This document shows, one piece after another, positions 10,003-22,000 of a DNA stretch of 64,000 nucleotides. Origin of the DNA: Nymphaea colorata (Eukaryota; Streptophyta; Magnoliopsida; Nymphaeales; Nymphaeaceae); contig NC_045143.1 of assembly GCF_008831285.2 (NCBI RefSeq), positions 18,005,655 through 18,069,654 of the forward strand, given 5' to 3'. Positions within the stretch are counted from its first letter, which is position 1. Each line of letters begins with the position of its first letter. The position numbers were made by a program, and so were the translations under genes. The notes under the pieces were generated by a model that was not told where the DNA came from, did not search any database, and saw nothing but the letters and a program-made list of their open reading frames with translations.

Positions 10003-13000
10003 TCACGAAGATTCTGACGAAGATGAATGCAGGCCATGCCGCTTGAAAAACTCTCGGAAGCCATATGCACTCACATCATAATTGAACTGAACAGGAAGGA
10101 GGAAAAGGATTCATAATTATAACTTCCAAAGGGTAAACAAATACCTCACTTTCTGGCGATTATATAACATATGCATGTGTTTTAAAGTTAACATCGAGGA
10201 GATTGATGGCATCTACTATAATCTAATCAAAAAAGTATCTACAAATGTTATCATAATCAGAATGGGTCGTGCATTAGACATTTTTGCTGCAGGTTGATAA
10301 GATGACAGAAAATGCAAGGGTTGGAGAAATAATATCTATTATTTTATCAAATATTTTAAAATTATAAATTGTTAAGTAGAAAAAACAAGAAAAAATGCCA
10401 AATCTAGACCGGTGCACATCTGTGTGACATGCATCTGTTTTCAAGGTTTCCAATACGACATGAAACTGCCATATACAATATCGTCCACTACAACGACTTA
10501 GAATACAATGCTCAATCTTGAATTTGTTTTCACTAGCAAATGTGCTAGTCTCCCCTGCACAAACTCCACACCGAACTTTAAACTTGTAAAATACTGGACA
10601 AGCTTGTAGAAGAAATCACCAGTTGTCAACATGTGCTTGAAGTTTACTTCAGATCAGAGCCTCCATATATGAGCTCGATGTTCGTACATTTAATGAGACA
10701 TGGTTATGTTAAAATGCTGCATGTGTCATGTTTCTAAGACTAAGAGCTTCAAACATCATAGGTCCAAAATACAAATACTTGAAAGAAACGGTTGGAGATG
10801 GACTTGTTTACCAAGGAGCTAACGTTTAGGATTAGACACTATGCAGCTGCATGAAGAAAGTTAATCTATTCTCCCTCTACCATTCTTAAAATTTTTAACT
10901 AGATTCTATTGTTTTAACAACTGATTCTACAATTCGTCAAAAAATACCCAGTAATATGATTTTTTCCATCTCTTTACCATAAAAAAAAATTTGAATATTT
11001 CACATGCTCCATTGATTCAATACCACCATTTTCTTGAGACCAATTCATCGTTCTACCCAGTGTTGTACGATACCGGGCCGTATCGTACGATACGTATCTT
11101 TTAAAAAATACGATACACCCCCTGTATCATAAATAGGGGTGTATCGTGCTCGTATCTTACGATACGTACGATACGGGCTGATTTCAAAAAAAGGGGGCTG
11201 GAACCCCCCTTTTTCGAGTTTTTTTTTTTTTATAAAAACCCAGCCCTTCTTCATTTTTAACCTAGAGATTGTGTTGCCGTAGAGGGAAATCATCGATTTC
11301 CATTGTTAAATCATCAATTTTCAAAATGAAATCATCGATTAAACCATGGATTTGTGCGTGGGTGGTTGATTCCCGTTGGAAGGAAAGAGGTTTTTTTAAA
11401 TCGTGAAGATGAAAATGAAGAAGAAGATGGAGATGAGAATGAGAATGAATATGATGAAGATTATCAATGAGAGTCGAGAGTGCCTTCATTTTAAATGTAT
11501 TGACATTGAACATTTTCACAATTTCATTATCATCTTGTGATGTAATAATACATAGCTTCTAAAACTTGTTTTTTGATATGGTATTTCATAGACTTATGGA
11601 CCTTATGACTTATGAATCTATGTGTTTTTTATGAAGAACACATTATTCTTGATTTTTACTGATTTTTTATGAATTTTTCGAATTTTTTTCCTATTTTTGT
11701 CTGATTTATTAAAAAAAAACGATATGATTACGATACGCTACGATATTTTAGGATACGGCGTATCTTAAAGCCAGACCGATACGGCTTACGATACGTTTTC
11801 TACAACATTGGTTCTACCAAACTTTGAAGCAAGTACAATTAGTGGCAAATTTTGTAGTATCCAGACTAGAATCTCTTTCTGTAGCAGATTGAGTTCTTAT
11901 TGGATTCAAAACAAAAGTATGACTATGAATCAACTTTTTCCCATACATCCAATTATGTTTTTTCTTTTACTTGTATCTTCAAACGTAAGATCTATTCAAT
12001 GAGTTATACTAGGGGTCCCAAAGAAAATTGTTCTCTTCCAGAAACAAGATAATTGGCTACCTTCTCAATAATTATTTGAATATATTCTTAGAAGATTTAT
12101 GTTTCTCTTCAATTAACCTGATAGGATAGATATATCTTGTCCTAAGTTAGATTCACTTCTTTTAGTATTTTCCTTTTAATTCTGTATTTTATTTTTTAAT
12201 TCTGTATTTGAATTTTATCTTTCAGCCAAAGATATGGCTGACTTCAAAGAGCCGTTCGACTTTCCAACTGCTAGATTTCTAGCCATTGGAGACTCCAAGG
12301 ACTCTTTTCCTCTTCTATTTATTGTATCTTTTCTTCCTCTTTAAGGAAGCTCTTGAAGAGCAGTGTTTTGTTCATCAATGAGAATATTTTTCTTGACTCT
12401 AATGAGTAAATCAGAGCTTGGCTCTACTTGAGTGCTTCTCTTAGTTAGAGGCTGTTTGAGTGCTTCTTTTAGTAAGAAGCTAAAGACTCTTGATTAAAGA
12501 GTCTCGTTTTTAGTAAGAAGCTGAAGACTATTGATCAAAGACTTACACATCTGCTGGAGTGAATGCTGAAGTGCTGTTCAAAGCTTGAAGATTCCAAGAA
12601 TAACAAGCTGACTGAGATCTGTTGATGTTGTATCAGTGTTGCTGGAAGTGCTGATTAAGTTAGAGCTGATGTCAATTCTGACATATTGTTTTGGAGTGAT
12701 CTGTTGGTGAAGTATCAGCATTATTAGAAACATTGATCGAGGTTGAAGTTGCTGTCAATTATGACATACTGCTGTGGATCATTTATAGCAGAACATATTG
12801 ACTGTCCTGAAACTGGTACCCTTTCTTTTTCTCTTCAAAAGGCAGGCCTGTTTGCTTTTTCAACCATAAACCACCATATAGGAGGGAAAGGTCTTTGCGG
12901 TTATATTGAAAGGACTGAAACTGAGCCTACAATAGGTTTTACTAAAACCACAGATGGAAAAATTGAAGAGCTAAATGGAAATGAGAGAGATAAGGCAGTT

Positions 13001-16000
13001 AAGGAATTTGAAAAGAAATTGAAAGATGGAAAACCAAACATCACAAGGTGATGCCTTGGTTACCAAACAGTGTGGATCGTACTGTTAGCGCCCAGTTAGC
13101 TCAATTTGATTTAGCCCACGAAGCACGGAAGTACTTGAAAGAGACACATACAATGACAGATGAGGTACGTAAATGAAATTTGCAAGTAAAAATCTCTCAA
13201 TTACAGCAAGGAGACAAGTCCATGAAAGAATATTATAGAGAGCTCTCTCAATTGTGGGATGAATTGTCTATCTTTGAACCAAAATGGAAGGATCCCAAAG
13301 ATATCTTACTTAAAGAAAAAACAGATTCAAGAGGATAAGCCCTATACTTTTCTTATGGGAATAAGGTCTGAGTTTGATATTGCACGAACTTCTTTACTAC
13401 AGAGGCCAACTATCCCTACTATGAATGAGGCCTTGTCTGAACTTATCATGGAAGAGAATCGGCAGATACACTATAAGGAAATCAATGACAGTGTTTTAGC
13501 AGTTTCAAAACCAGGAAATCACGTAAGGAATTATAGACCTCCTCATTTTGGGAAAAGTAATGAGGATACCAACAAGAAAATTATTTATTTTCATTGTCAT
13601 GAACCTGGGCATATTAAACCTAAATGCCCAAAATTGAGGAGAGTTGATAAAAGACCAGTTGTTGCTGAAAACAAAGCTGCTACAACTGAAAGTTCTGATC
13701 AAAGGACTGTTCAAGGATTCTCACTTGCAGAACTTGCCGAAGCATTGCAGCCCTATTTCAAAGAAGGTACTTCAACTATTGGAGCTGTTATCGCTGCAAC
13801 TCAAGGTAATATTGCTTGGCTTTTGGACTCCAGAGCTTCATTCCATATGACACCTCACAAAAATAACCTTTCAAATATAAAAACAAATTCATTTCCTTGC
13901 AGACTCGACAACCATTCACATAACCCACTACTTTGTTACTGGCCCTTAACCACCGGGCATCAACAACTGTGTTAAGAGTTCTTGATTGATGCTTAATAGA
14001 AAAGGTACTCTTGCAGGAAATAGACCAGTTAGCATGTTGGGCGCTAAGGTTCTTTTGATGATTCAAAAACTTTAAAGTCATGATCTGTGTAAAACAAACT
14101 CCTTTAAAATCAAATAATGCCACCAGTAGCACAAGGCCTATACTACTGCATAGAACTCCAGATCGTAAGTGGAGTAGTGGTGCTTAGCTTGAGTAAGCTT
14201 TTCACTATAAAATGTGATTGGCTTTCTATTATGGCTTGAGACAGCATCAATGCCCACATTCGACGCATCACATTCAATTTCAAAAACCTTTGAAAAATCC
14301 AGTAAGGCTAACACAGGGGTAGAAGTCATCGTGTCTTTGATAAGCCGGAAAGTCTTCTCAGCTGCAAGACTCTATACAAAACTACCATTATTAAGGCACT
14401 CGGTAATGAGGGTTGCAATTGTGCTAAAACTCTGTATGAACCGTTGATCAAAAAAGACCAATCCATGGAAACTGCGGATTTCTCCCAGAGCCCGAGGAGC
14501 AATGTTTAAAAACTCGCCAAGTCAACCCGATGACTGGGGTGACTCAGCTCAGCTCGCCCTCCTACCGGGTCAACCCAGTAGAGGGACTTGGTGTTGTCAA
14601 AAACTCAGTCAAACTCGACAGAGTGACGAGTCAAGGAAGACTCACCCGAGTTTTGTTATGTTTTTTTTTTTTTTGTGAAAAACTAAGACGTTTCGGTAAT
14701 TAAAACATGTTATAAAATGTTGAAACGATGAAACCTCGATCGGGTTCTCTGCTCTTGAGGGTAAATGACGAGGGAGAACAGAGAAAGCATGTTGAATCCT
14801 CATCTACCCTCACTGCTTCCGTCAATATTTAAGGCAAAGAATAGGGATTCTGGCGACTGCACTGGTGTCAACGAGTAAGTCGGCTTCTCAAGTATGTTAT
14901 GCTTCTTTTATTTTTATTATTTTCGAACATTTTCATTTCCAAACAATATTTTGGGCGAGAATAGGGATTCCGCCAATGACAGACATTTTTCCAATGTGTT
15001 TCCCTCCCTCTTTCATTTTTTTAGCGTCACTCTCCTGCCCATTCTTCTCTCATCCCCAACTTGTCGCACCCTCTCTCCCTTTCTCTGTTTTTCTCAATGC
15101 TCTCTCTCTCTCTCTCTGTCTTGCGAGGGCTCAAGAATAGCATCACTCTACTCCCCATCCCCCACCAATTTGTCGCTCTCCCTCTCTCTCTCTTGCAGCC
15201 TTGCTCGAGATTGAATTGGGCATTCCTCACGATGCTTCGTTGCAGCCTATGGTTTGAGTGATATGAATAGTAGTAAGGCTTCAACCATTCAAGAACGGTG
15301 ATTGATATGGTTCTACTTATGCTATCTACCTGCTGTCTCCACTCTCTACATTTTATAATTTTTAGTTTTTGATTTAATGTACAACCTTTTTTATATTGAT
15401 TTAAAGCTTTAAAGGTTCAATTCAATATCATTATCTGTTACTTCCTATACTTGCATTTCAGTATGTTCATTTTCTTGTAGTGAATGTGGAAATCCTTTTG
15501 GATGAGTTATGAAGAAAAGTACTTTACTATATTTGTGCTTTTAATTTTTAAATAAATAGAGGAACCAGTTAATGAAACTTTGTAGTTGTGAATTGTGATG
15601 ATGTTCTTGTGGGACAGAGTTAAAATGAGATGACATTGGCTAAAACCTAAATGTCTATACTTGAACTTTTTGCCATATGGAGATTCTTGGGTTTGCGTCA
15701 ATGAATTGATGGGAGACAACCCTAGCAGACGACCACCACTAGGCCACAGCCCACCGGCAGCCCCTGGAACGCCGCTTCATTCAACGAGGGCCGTGGCGGG
15801 ACTTGACATCCTTGTGACCTAATGCACAGGGAGCATCAACCCTCGCCCGACGATCTCTTAGGTCAGAGCGGGACCTATGTCCCATTTCAGGACTCGGAAC
15901 CGCCTGCCTATGTCACATGGGTGTGATGTGGGGGGTGTGCATGCTGGTGCGAGTGCCGATGCCGGTGCGGGATGCGACAAGTTCAAAAAAAAATTGAGTG

Positions 16001-19000
16001 CAAGTGCATCGAGAACATATATATATATATATATGTTATTTGTTATATAAGTAATTTTATTTGTCTATATTTTTAAACTTTTTTATCAATGTTACCTTAA
16101 CATCATACAAAATTCAAAGTTTTTATTAAATAAAATAGGGGAGGAGAGAGAGAAGAGGGAAAAAAAAGAGGGAAAGATAGGAGAAAGAAGAAAAATGAAA
16201 AAAAGCAAGAGAAAAGAAGAATGGGTGCAATCAACAACACCCGAATCGGTTTGACCGAGTCGGGTGCCGTGTCAGGCTGCACTCGCACAGACGCGGGTGC
16301 ACCACCATATTTGGTGCACCCGTGTGACTTAGCTGCCGCCCGACCTAAGAAATTTTGTCAAGCCGGGCTGGGACGACTTGTCTAACCCAATTTGGGTGAA
16401 CCAGGCAGGTTCACGGCCTTGTGAGCCGATTTGTGGGCTCCCTAGCCCGAATTTGGAGCCTCGACCTCTTCTTGAAGCCACCTATAGTGGAACGGACTCA
16501 GATTTACCCTTGAACTCAATCTCGGGCACTTGCCCACGTCCAAATATGTGATTCTTAGACCTCCTAGACCAAAATCGGATCCCAATGGTACCCCCATTTT
16601 GCTTTGCATTGGGCCAAAACCAAGTCCGACATGCTATGGACCACGAATTGAGCTCCCACCTTGGCCCCCATCTTCCGCAGAGCTTGTTTTGAGATCCCAC
16701 CTATTCTTATTAGGATTCAACAACTAATTTAGGGTACCTAAGGCTTGACCCCTCAAGATGTCAGTCTATGCATCATCTCTACCCGCACCCTCAGTTTCAC
16801 CAGAGCCACCCATTTGACCCTCAACCAAACCCCAATTATTATTTTGGACCCTCCCAAGCCCCACACGGTAACCCTACACCAACCAAGAACTCACACAGTA
16901 CTCCTACCTATATACCACACCACATTAGATGTGATCAGTTGCACAGCAAGCATCTCCTAGGCCGCTAGGACCAGTCTCTTCCTTTCACAAGGACCGACAA
17001 AGGCAGCCCCAAGGACATCAATTGCAGCAGGGACGAGCTCATTAGGAGCACTTGCCAGTGAGGCAGATGGATGGCCTCTTCAGCAACATGCCAACCAAGG
17101 TGACAACATGTCCGAGTTTGCATATTCTAGGGATGAGTTATTTTGCCACGAACACCTGCCCAAACCAGTTGACCACAACCAATGATCAGGAAGTGGACAG
17201 GAGAGGCCCTCTATTTATGGCCTCAAGCTAGTTTTAACCAAGTTCATGGCAAATTCGATGCAGAGGCATTTTTCAATTGGCCGTATGCGATTCAGTTTGA
17301 TTGACTATCATGACATTTCGGAGCACAGGCGAGTTTTCTTGGCATCTACCAAACTGAGGGGCCTTGCGCAGACTTGGTGGGTGGAGATGCAAAAGGCTAG
17401 GGCACAACAGGGGCAAGATAATGTTCGCACATGGGGGAAGATGCAGCGGTTGATGTAGACTAAGTTTGTTCCTTCCGAGTTTGTTAAGAAGGCATGCAAA
17501 GAGTACCTCGAGCTTCGTCAAGGATCAATAAAAGTTTTAGAATACATTTGTGAGTTCCACTGTCTGTCGTTATGTGTCCAACTTGTGGAGACCGAGAGCC
17601 AACAAGTCACTAGGTATATGTCTGGTCTCCATTCTGCTATTTCTGATGCTTTTAATTGTATTACGGTGGAGTCTCTTGATAGAACTACTAGCAATGCTAT
17701 GAAGATAGAAGAGACCTTAAAGAGGAAGCAAGAAACCCATGTGTCCAAAACAAAGGAGTCTTATAAGTTTAGGTTGAGTTTTCCAATATGGGGAGCGGGT
17801 TCCTCAAAAAGGAAAAACTCAAAGTCTAGGCTGAAACACATGTCCACCTCACAACCTGACAAGATAGGATTGGCATACAATACTATATCCCTGTAGTGGG
17901 GATTCCCCTCTTTTTTGCTTAGGTGTCAGGAGGTCGGACATGTCTAGCCCAAATGTTTGGCTCTTACTAAGAAGCCTGACCTTGTAAAACCCATTAATGA
18001 ACCAAACTTCAGAAAGAAGGAGACTTGTAGCGACTTTGAGACCAGTGGGAATGAATGCAGTGAGGAAGAGGAGACGGTCTAGAATGACGGTGATGCCTAT
18101 GAGTCTACGGCAATTTGTTAAACTATGTGTCATGTCTTGACCACTCTGAAAACCATGTCAAACTTTCAGTGGCTACAGAACAACATTTTTCGAACAAGAT
18201 GTCATTGTAACTTGTAAAGGTCATGTGATGGTATTATAGATAGTAGCTCTTGTGAAAACATGGTTCCCTGACCACCATCAAGACACTAAATTTCAAAACA
18301 GAAAAGCGAGCCCACCCCTACAAGGTCTTGTGGTTTAGAAAAGGAAACGAGGTCTCGATCACTCACTAATGTCTGTCTAAAATCTCAATGGGGAATTTTT
18401 ATCAAGACGAAGTTTGGTGTGAGGCGGCCCTGATAACAGCCTGTCATATCCTGTTAGGATGTCACTAGCAATAGGACAGGAAGGCTATTCATCACAGCCA
18501 TAAAAACACTTGGTCATTCAAACTAAAAGGCAAGTGATTTGTCTTCTTACCATTAAGGAAACCAATTCTTTTGGAGGTGAAAAGCTTGAAAAAGTGTTGG
18601 ACTATCCTATAGGGAGTTCCTACACGAGTGTCAGGATAAAGGACACTGCTACGCCTTAGTGGCCAAACCCATGTCAGCCTCCCTGCCCTGGTACTTGAGG
18701 ATGTTGTCCCATTATTGTCTAAGTTCAAAGATGTCATGCCAGAGGAGCTCCTTGATGGGTTGCCTCCTAAACGAGCAACCAACATCCTATTGATTTTGCC
18801 CCTGGGTTGAGCCTACCTAACTTATTCGCCTATCACATGACCCCAGCCAAACATGATAAATTGCAGCGACAAGTGGGGGGAGCTACTGCGAAAGGGTTAC
18901 ATTTGTGAGAGTGTCAGTCCTTGTACAATCCCTGCCCTACTCACACCTAAGAAAGATGGATCTAAGCGAATGTGCATGGATAGTCAACTCTATACAAGGA

Positions 19001-22000
19001 TGTGCCTATTCACCTGAAGTGTCGATGTCGACTCGCCTGGACATGGGTGTGGGTACGGATACGCCTCCGACACTGCAGGTGCATAGGCACACCCGTGTAT
19101 TGCTGTATTTGTAACTATATGTTCAATATACAACATAGAATTTATATATTCAATACATTACAATATAACTATATGCATTGTATTTTTTCCATATTGTGTA
19201 TGTGTGTGTGTGCATGTGTGTGTATATATATATATATATATATTTATTTATTTATTACATGTATGGCCAGCCATACCTGTGATTTTGAATTTTGTCTACA
19301 CTCATACCCACACCCGAACCCGCATCCGTACCCATGTGACATAGATAGTCAAGTAGTCAATCGCATCAGGGTCAAATACCGTTTCCCGATTCCCTGCTTT
19401 GATGAAATGCTAGCTGGTGCTCACATATTTTTTGAAATTGAAGTAAAAATAGGTATTTACCAGATTCGCATCCGGGAGGAAGATGAATGGACAATGGCAT
19501 GCAAGATTCAAGATGGGCTGTAAAAATGGCTGGTCATGCTGTTTGGGCTCTCCAACACCCTGAGCACATTCATGAATTCACGACCCAAGTCTTGTGTCCT
19601 TGTTTAGGAAAGCTTGTAATAGTTTATTTCGATGACATTCTTATTTATAGTCAATCTGTGTCCGACCACATCTCCCACCTCTGGGAAGTTTTACAGAATC
19701 TGAGAAAGGAAAAACTTTTCTTAAATGCACAAAAAGTGTGAATTTCTTGTTGATAGTTTAACTTTCTTGGGTTTCATTGTTCCTGCAGAAGGGGTCAAGG
19801 TGGATCGTTCAAAGGTGCAAGCCATAGTTGATTGGCCTACTCCTCAAACTCTAAGGGAAAACCATAGTTTCCATGGATTGGCCTTCTTTACTGACGGTTC
19901 ATACGAAGATTTAGTACAATTATGGCCCACATCACTGAGTGCCTTAAGAGTGCTAGCTTTGTATGAAACTCTGCAGCTGAGAAGGCTTTCCAGCTTATCA
20001 AAGACAGGATGACATCTGCCCCTGTGTTAGCCTTACCGGATTTCTTAAAGGTTTTTGAAGTTGAAAGTGATGTGTTGAATGTGGGTATTGATGCTGACTT
20101 GAGTCAGAATAGAAAACCAATCGCATTCTAGAATGAAAAAGTTACTCAAGAGAAGCGCCACCATGCCACTTATGATCTGGAATTCTATGCCGCAGTGCAA
20201 GCCTTGTGCTACTGGCGGCGTTACTTGATTTCAAAGGAGTTTGTTTTATACACCGACTATGAAGGTTTCATGTTTTTGAACAATCAAAAGAAGCTTGGCC
20301 CCCTCATGCTAAGTGGGTCTGCTTCCTGCAAGAATACACATTCTCTATTAAACATCAATCAAGAACTCTTAACAAAATTGCTAATGCCCTTGGTAGGAAA
20401 AATAACTTTCTTATGTCAATGTCAATCCATGTCCTTGGATTTGACTATTGTAAGGAGCTATATGCAAATGGCCCTAAAATTTCCAAAAACCTTGGGAGAA
20501 TTGTCTTGCCAAAACAAATTCTGCAAATACTCTTTTCTCAATTCATAATGGCTTTCTTTTTCAGGGTAATAGGCTGTGCATTCCAAATTCCTCCCTCTGA
20601 TTACAATTGATTTCTGAAATTCATGGAGGTGGTATGTCAGGTCATTTTGGACACGATAAGACCCAAGACTATTATTGTTAAAGCAATGAAGGAATTGGTC
20701 CAGGAGACACCCACACCAGAGAGTGTTAGGATCAACGAGGAATGGCTTGCAGAAGGTCATATGGACCAGCAACGCAATTCTCTCCTCCTCTGTTTGTAAT
20801 CCACCCAAAGTTTTAACCGCAATGGCCTGATATTCGTCAGCAAGGTTGCATGCAGATCTCAAAAGGTTCTTCCAATGCTTATGAACAAGTCGGCCTTCCC
20901 CGATTCTCCTAAACATGTTGTTGGTAAGAGAATATTTGACATGGAGTACGCCCTTTACTGGAACCTGATTGCCGATCTCCAAGGGAATAAATAAGCTCAC
21001 CAATCATAATATCAAATAGCAGCACCTTAGATGTTTGTTCCCTCGAGGCCCCCTACCTTTCTCGTCTCCTTCCCTTCCACCCACGAAGAATTGGGTTGGG
21101 TGGTGGCAGCCCTGCACGTGAAGATAGCGTGAATGATGGTGGCATGGGTGGAGCCCCTGAGACCCTTACCGCTCCAGCTAGCGAGGTCCAATTTTCACCA
21201 GCTAATGGTTTGCAGGTGCCATAGTTGCCGATATGGTAATCAATGTTGTAGGCAACACCCACCTCAGATTTGGATGGTATCAAGTTCATTTGGTGCATCC
21301 ACGGAGGTTTTTGTGGAATACCCTCTTTCTTTGAGGCTATTAGCATGATCACGGTGTAGTCCTTGTCTGTCGTTGATGCTGCAGAAGGGGTTCGGTTTGC
21401 AGGCCACCACCAACTGTGGAAAGCACTCAGTATACCTATACTCTATGTTATTAGCCTGGCTGACGCAATAGGCTCATGTCCATGGAACCCACCTTGCCTG
21501 TGTTGTGCCTTCAACCTAAATTTCAGTGCATCAGTGTGTTGGACCGCATTTTTCTTAGGCACTTTGCAAAACAATTTATGTGCTAAATCCACACCACATC
21601 TTCCATAAAATCACCATTTGAAGGTTCTGAATCAGTCCTTGCTTGTGCGTGAACTTCCCTTCCTCAAAGAGCAACATCGATCAGTTTCTTATCGAGAAAC
21701 TCTTCAAGCATCAGATGCATCTGCTTGTATTCTACTATCATAGTCTCCCACATCTCATTCATGCCTTTTGTTGTTTGGTTAATCCTTGCGGATGAAGTCT
21801 CCATCTTCTCCAATCGACCATCTCCAATGTTTGCTGACTGCATCCTCATAGGCTGGCTTTGATACCAATTGGTAGAGTCTTCTACCCAGACTCTACCCTG
21901 TTCCCACTGAATGCAAGCATAAACCCAACACACGCACACGATGCTCATCCTAATCCTTAATTAGGGTTTACTCCTTGAGGGATCAGTTACACTCAAAACT

